From the NCBI GenBank assembly GCA_946478895.1, contig CAMLDY010000035.1, positions 1 through 24,960 of the forward strand: a stretch of 24,960 bases of DNA, written 5' to 3'. The DNA comes from an uncultured Gemmatimonadota bacterium. GTDB taxonomy: Bacteria; Gemmatimonadota; Gemmatimonadetes; Gemmatimonadales; Gemmatimonadaceae. Position numbers and translations under genes: made by a program. Positions 21,964 to 24,960 of this stretch are shown here, piece by piece (position 1 is the stretch's first letter; every line of letters begins with the position of its first letter). The notes below the pieces were generated by a model. That model did no database searches, was not told where the DNA came from, and was given only the letters and a program-made list of their open reading frames with translations.

Positions 21964-22483
21964 CCCGGAGCGTGTGCCGCACGTGATTCTGGTTGGACTG
22001 CCGGGGGTTGGAAAGACGACGATCGGCAGGGCGGCGGCAAAGCACCTTGGGCGACGCTTTCTCGATTTCGATCAGGAGATCGAGCGGCGGGCAGGACTTG
22101 ACGTGCGTGAGATCTTCCGGCTGAAAGGCGAAGACCACTTTCGACAGCTGGAATTCGCTCTCACGGAGGAGCTCAGTAAGACGAGCGGGATGATCCTGTC
22201 GCCAGGGGGCGGCTGGATTACCCAATCGCAGTCGGTAGAACTTTTGCGCGCAGCGGGGCGTATCATATACCTTAGAGCGTCACCCGAGGCGGTTGCACGC
22301 AGGCTGCGCCGGGTGGAGACCAGACCCCTGCTGGCGGGGCGGGACCCGGTCGTGGCGCTCACCGAGCTGTACGAGCGGCGGCGGGCGCTGTACCAGACCG
22401 CTGACGTGGTAGTGGATACGGAAAGGCTTGCAAGACAACAACTTATAGCAAAGGTGGTCGAGCTAGCCTCGACCCTGAAATAA
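21944..22483 (+). CDS. aroK: Shikimate kinase
   Basis: A 179-residue P-loop kinase that phosphorylates shikimate at the 3-OH. Visible motifs: Walker A GLPGVGKT (18-25), the shikimate-binding DFD (41-43), the GEDHFRQLE segment (62-70), the SPGGGW loop (86-91) and the LID arginine in RPLL (127-130). The GTG at 21944 lies inside the end of aroC and gives a ten-residue tail before the conserved start; a later GTG at 21974 is an alternative. It supplies the step two before AroC, and the two genes are translationally coupled. Confidence 0.95.
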   Translation: MAERDADPERVPHVILVGLPGVGKTTIGRAAAKHLGRRFLDFDQEIERRAGLDVREIFRLKGEDHFRQLEFALTEELSKTSGMILSPGGGWITQSQSVELLRAAGRIIYLRASPEAVARRLRRVETRPLLAGRDPVVALTELYERRRALYQTADVVVDTERLARQQLIAKVVELASTLK

Positions 22484-22496
22484 CAGACGACGCCAC

Positions 22497-22757
22497 ATGG
22501 ACGAACGAATTCCTTCCCAAACGACCTTCCGGGTGATGGGCCCCCATGAGCGGGGCAGATTTGCGCCTGAAGCATGGGGTCACCTGCTCTCGCTAAACGG
22601 CTCGGGTGCCATCAACGGCCTGGAGCTGGAGCACATCATCGAGAGAGCGATGCTCCAGTTCGAGGGTCGCATCGCGCTCGACGATCTGCGCGGATTGCTC
22701 GAGGGAACGGGACTGGAAGATTCTTCGGCCAGCGGCGACAACACAACGGTGCACTAA
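22497..22757 (+). CDS. Smg-like (DUF494) small protein
   Basis: An 86-residue acidic protein that resembles the C-terminal half of Smg/DUF494: FAPEAWGHLLSLNGSGAINGLELEHIIERAMLQFEGRI is the characteristic helical core (fragments), followed by LDDLRGLLEG. Smg in E. coli is about 157 residues and sits near dprA/topA-type genes; here the protein is roughly half that size. Its biochemical role is unknown. It starts 13 bases after aroK and ends 2 bases before the topA ATG, so it is in the same operon. No clear Shine-Dalgarno sequence precedes the ATG; Met14 is an alternative start. Confidence 0.75.
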   Translation: MDERIPSQTTFRVMGPHERGRFAPEAWGHLLSLNGSGAINGLELEHIIERAMLQFEGRIALDDLRGLLEGTGLEDSSASGDNTTVH

Positions 22758-22759
22758 GA

Positions 22760-24960
22760 ATGGCGAAAGCCAAGACAGCTACAGCAAAAACAACGGCGAA
22801 GCGCGCGAGCAAATCGGCGAGCAAGACAACCAAAGCGACCAGGGCGCGGAAGACCGTCGCCGAGTCCAACGGCGACCATCCATCGGAGCCGGGCTCGACG
22901 TCGCTGGTGATCGTCGAGTCGCCCGCCAAGGCCAAGACCATCGGGAAGTACCTCGGGCGCGCCTACAAGGTGCGCGCGACCATCGGTCACGTTCGCGATC
23001 TGCCTGCGAAGAAGATGGGCATCGACATCGAGAACGGATTCCAGCCGGAGTACGTGACGATTCCGGGAAAGGAAAAGACCGTCGCCGAGCTGAAGAGCGC
23101 GGCGCGCGACTCGCGCGAGATCTTCCTGGCGACCGACCCGGATCGCGAGGGCGAAGCGATCGCGTGGCACGTCGCGCAGCAGATCAAGTCCAAGAACGGC
23201 GCGCCGGTGCGGCGCGTTCTCTTCCACGAGATCACGCGCGATGCCGTCCAATCGGCGATCAACAACGCGGGCGACATCGACGAGCGTAAGGTCGAAGCGC
23301 AGCAGGCCCGCCGTGTTCTCGACCGACTCGTCGGCTACAAGGCGAGCCCGGTGCTGTGGAAGACCGTGAAGAAAGGAATCTCTGCCGGTCGCGTGCAGAC
23401 CGTCGCGCTGAGATTGCTCGTGGAGCGCGAGCGCGAGATTCGCGCGTTCAAGCCCGTCGAGTACTGGACGGTAGAAGCGATCCTCGAGGAGAAGGGCCAG
23501 CAATTCACCGCCAAACTGCATTTGCTGGACGGAAAAAAGCCGGTCATCAACAACGAGCGCGAAGCGAAGGCGATTCTCGACGCGCTCAAGCCCCGCAAGA
23601 CTTTCCAGGTCAGCGAGGTCAAGCGGCGCGAGCGCAGAAAGAACCCCGCTGCGCCGTTCACCACGAGCACCCTCCAGCAGGACGCCGCCAAGAAACTCGG
23701 CTTCGGCTCCAAGCGGACGATGCGGCTGGCTCAGGATCTCTACGAAGGCATCGATATCGGCCCCGATGGCTCGGTCGGTTTAATCACGTACATGCGCACC
23801 GACTCGACCCGCGTCGCGCCATCGGCTGCGATGCAGGCGCGCGACTACATCAAGATGATGTACGGCAAGGAGTACCTGCCCGACGCGCCGCGTCTCTATG
23901 CTGACTCGAAATCGAAGAACGCCCAGGATGCGCACGAAGCGATTCGGCCGACGGATCCTACCCGGCGGCCCGAGCACATTCGGAAATTCCTCAAGGAAGA
24001 TCAGTTCAGGCTTTACGAGCTGATCTGGCAGCGATTCATGGCGTCGCAGATGACACCGGCGGTCTTCGACACCACGACGATCGATTTCGAGTTCGATCGA
24101 TTCCTGTTCAGGGCCACGGGCAGCGTCATGAAGTTCGACGGCTACCAGAAGCTGTACAAGGAGTCGCGCGAAGCCGAGGAAGGGAAGCCGCTCGAGGCAG
24201 AGCAGGGCTTGCCGGCGGTGGAACGCGGCGAGGAGATTCCGGTCAAATCGATCACGCCGTCGCAGCATTTCACCGAGCCTCCGCCGCGTTACTCGGAAGC
24301 AAGTCTCGTGAAAGAGCTCGAGCGGCTGGGAATCGGTCGGCCTTCGACTTACGCATCGATCGTTTCAACGCTCGTCGATCGCCGCTACGCGATGCTCGAG
24401 CAGCGTCGGTTCTTCCCGACCCAGCTTGGCGAGCAGGTCGAGAAGGTGATGGTGAAGAGCTTCCCCGACGTCTTCAATGTCAGGTTCACCTCACACATGG
24501 AGAGCGATCTCGACAAGGTCGAGGAAGGCGATGTGAACTGGCGCAAGATGCTCAAGGACTTTTACGGACCGTTCGCCGAGTCGGTGAAGGGCGCTGATAT
24601 CGAAGCGCTGATCGGCGAAGCGCACGATCTTTCCGCGATCGAGAAAGAGAGGTGTCCCGACTGCGGCGGCAAGCTCGTTCCGCGCGGCGGATTCTTCGGG
24701 CCGTTCCTCGCCTGCGAGAATCATCCGAAGGAATGCAAGTACACCCGTCCGTTGCGCGGTGATCGCAAGCCGGCGCAGCCGACCAACGAGATCTGCCACG
24801 AGTGCGGCGCGCCGATGGTCATTCGCCACGGTCGCTCCGGCGAGTTCCTCGGCTGCAGCAAGTTCCCGAAGTGCAGGGGAACGCGGTCGATGCCGACCGG
24901 CGTGAAATGCCCGAAGGATGGCGGCGACATTGCGGTGCGGCGCTCCAAGAAGCGCGGCAA
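22760..24960 (+). CDS. topA: DNA topoisomerase I (type IA), C-terminus beyond window
   Basis: 733 complete codons of topoisomerase I, which relaxes negative supercoils. After a Lys/Ala/Thr-rich basic tail (1-45) comes the TOPRIM domain: SLVIVESPAKAKTIGKYLG (48-66) with the catalytic Glu, and ATDPDREGEAIAWH (124-137) with the metal-binding DxDxE. The active-site tyrosine is Tyr344 in GLITYMRTDS (codon at 23789-23791). The segment PPRYSEASLVKELERLGIGRPSTYA follows (fragments around 510-535). At the C-terminus are zinc-ribbon repeats: CPDCGGKL...C...C and CHECGAPM...CSKFPKC, and a third is beginning at CPKDGGD. The ATG follows the smg stop by 2 bases. The 3' end is outside the window. Confidence 0.96.
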   Translation, partial: MAKAKTATAKTTAKRASKSASKTTKATRARKTVAESNGDHPSEPGSTSLVIVESPAKAKTIGKYLGRAYKVRATIGHVRDLPAKKMGIDIENGFQPEYVTIPGKEKTVAELKSAARDSREIFLATDPDREGEAIAWHVAQQIKSKNGAPVRRVLFHEITRDAVQSAINNAGDIDERKVEAQQARRVLDRLVGYKASPVLWKTVKKGISAGRVQTVALRLLVEREREIRAFKPVEYWTVEAILEEKGQQFTAKLHLLDGKKPVINNEREAKAILDALKPRKTFQVSEVKRRERRKNPAAPFTTSTLQQDAAKKLGFGSKRTMRLAQDLYEGIDIGPDGSVGLITYMRTDSTRVAPSAAMQARDYIKMMYGKEYLPDAPRLYADSKSKNAQDAHEAIRPTDPTRRPEHIRKFLKEDQFRLYELIWQRFMASQMTPAVFDTTTIDFEFDRFLFRATGSVMKFDGYQKLYKESREAEEGKPLEAEQGLPAVERGEEIPVKSITPSQHFTEPPPRYSEASLVKELERLGIGRPSTYASIVSTLVDRRYAMLEQRRFFPTQLGEQVEKVMVKSFPDVFNVRFTSHMESDLDKVEEGDVNWRKMLKDFYGPFAESVKGADIEALIGEAHDLSAIEKERCPDCGGKLVPRGGFFGPFLACENHPKECKYTRPLRGDRKPAQPTNEICHECGAPMVIRHGRSGEFLGCSKFPKCRGTRSMPTGVKCPKDGGDIAVRRSKKRG

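Overview
The window is GC-rich, densely coded bacterial DNA with small gaps and many start/stop overlaps. Several lipoproteins with lipobox signals, a secretin-based type IV pilus (Gram-negative envelope) and an aroC-aroK-smg-topA gene order suggest a diderm. My best guess is Gemmatimonadota or a relative, judged from overall protein style and composition; I could not test this against a database.

Layout. (1) 1-5187, envelope genes: the N-terminal part of a secreted M48 zinc protease lipoprotein (minus), then an alpha/beta hydrolase translationally coupled to a Wzy_C-type polysaccharide ligase with a TPR tail (plus), and a convergent CorC/HlyC-type membrane protein (minus). (2) 5267-18306, a near-complete type IV pilus regulation and assembly locus: pilS-pilR (two-component, sigma54), pilA behind a sigma54-type promoter and followed by a strong terminator, three minor prepilins (pilV/W/X-like), the pilMNOPQ alignment complex and secretin, and finally an 816-residue lipoprotein that ends the pilM operon. 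(3) 18353-20775, a visibly AT-richer segment with two minus-strand secreted proteins, one of which is a lipoprotein with a JAB/JAMM-like HxHP...SxxD signature. (4) 20776-24960, a housekeeping plus-strand operon: chorismate synthase, shikimate kinase, a mini-Smg (DUF494-like) protein and topoisomerase I (cut by the window end).

How it works together. PilS (membrane kinase) should phosphorylate PilR, which activates sigma54 transcription of pilA from the gap right after pilR, where GGCAC and TGCT elements have GG-N10-GC spacing and a TGTC inverted repeat lies upstream. PilM (cytoplasm), PilN/PilO (inner membrane), PilP (periplasm) and PilQ (outer membrane) form the trans-envelope channel. The motor proteins (PilB/T), PilC, the prepilin peptidase PilD and a classical PilY1 are not in the window. 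The large lipoprotein downstream of pilQ, with Ig-like and propeller-like parts, is the best candidate for a lineage-specific pilus-associated component. No tRNA, rRNA, CRISPR array or insertion sequence was seen.
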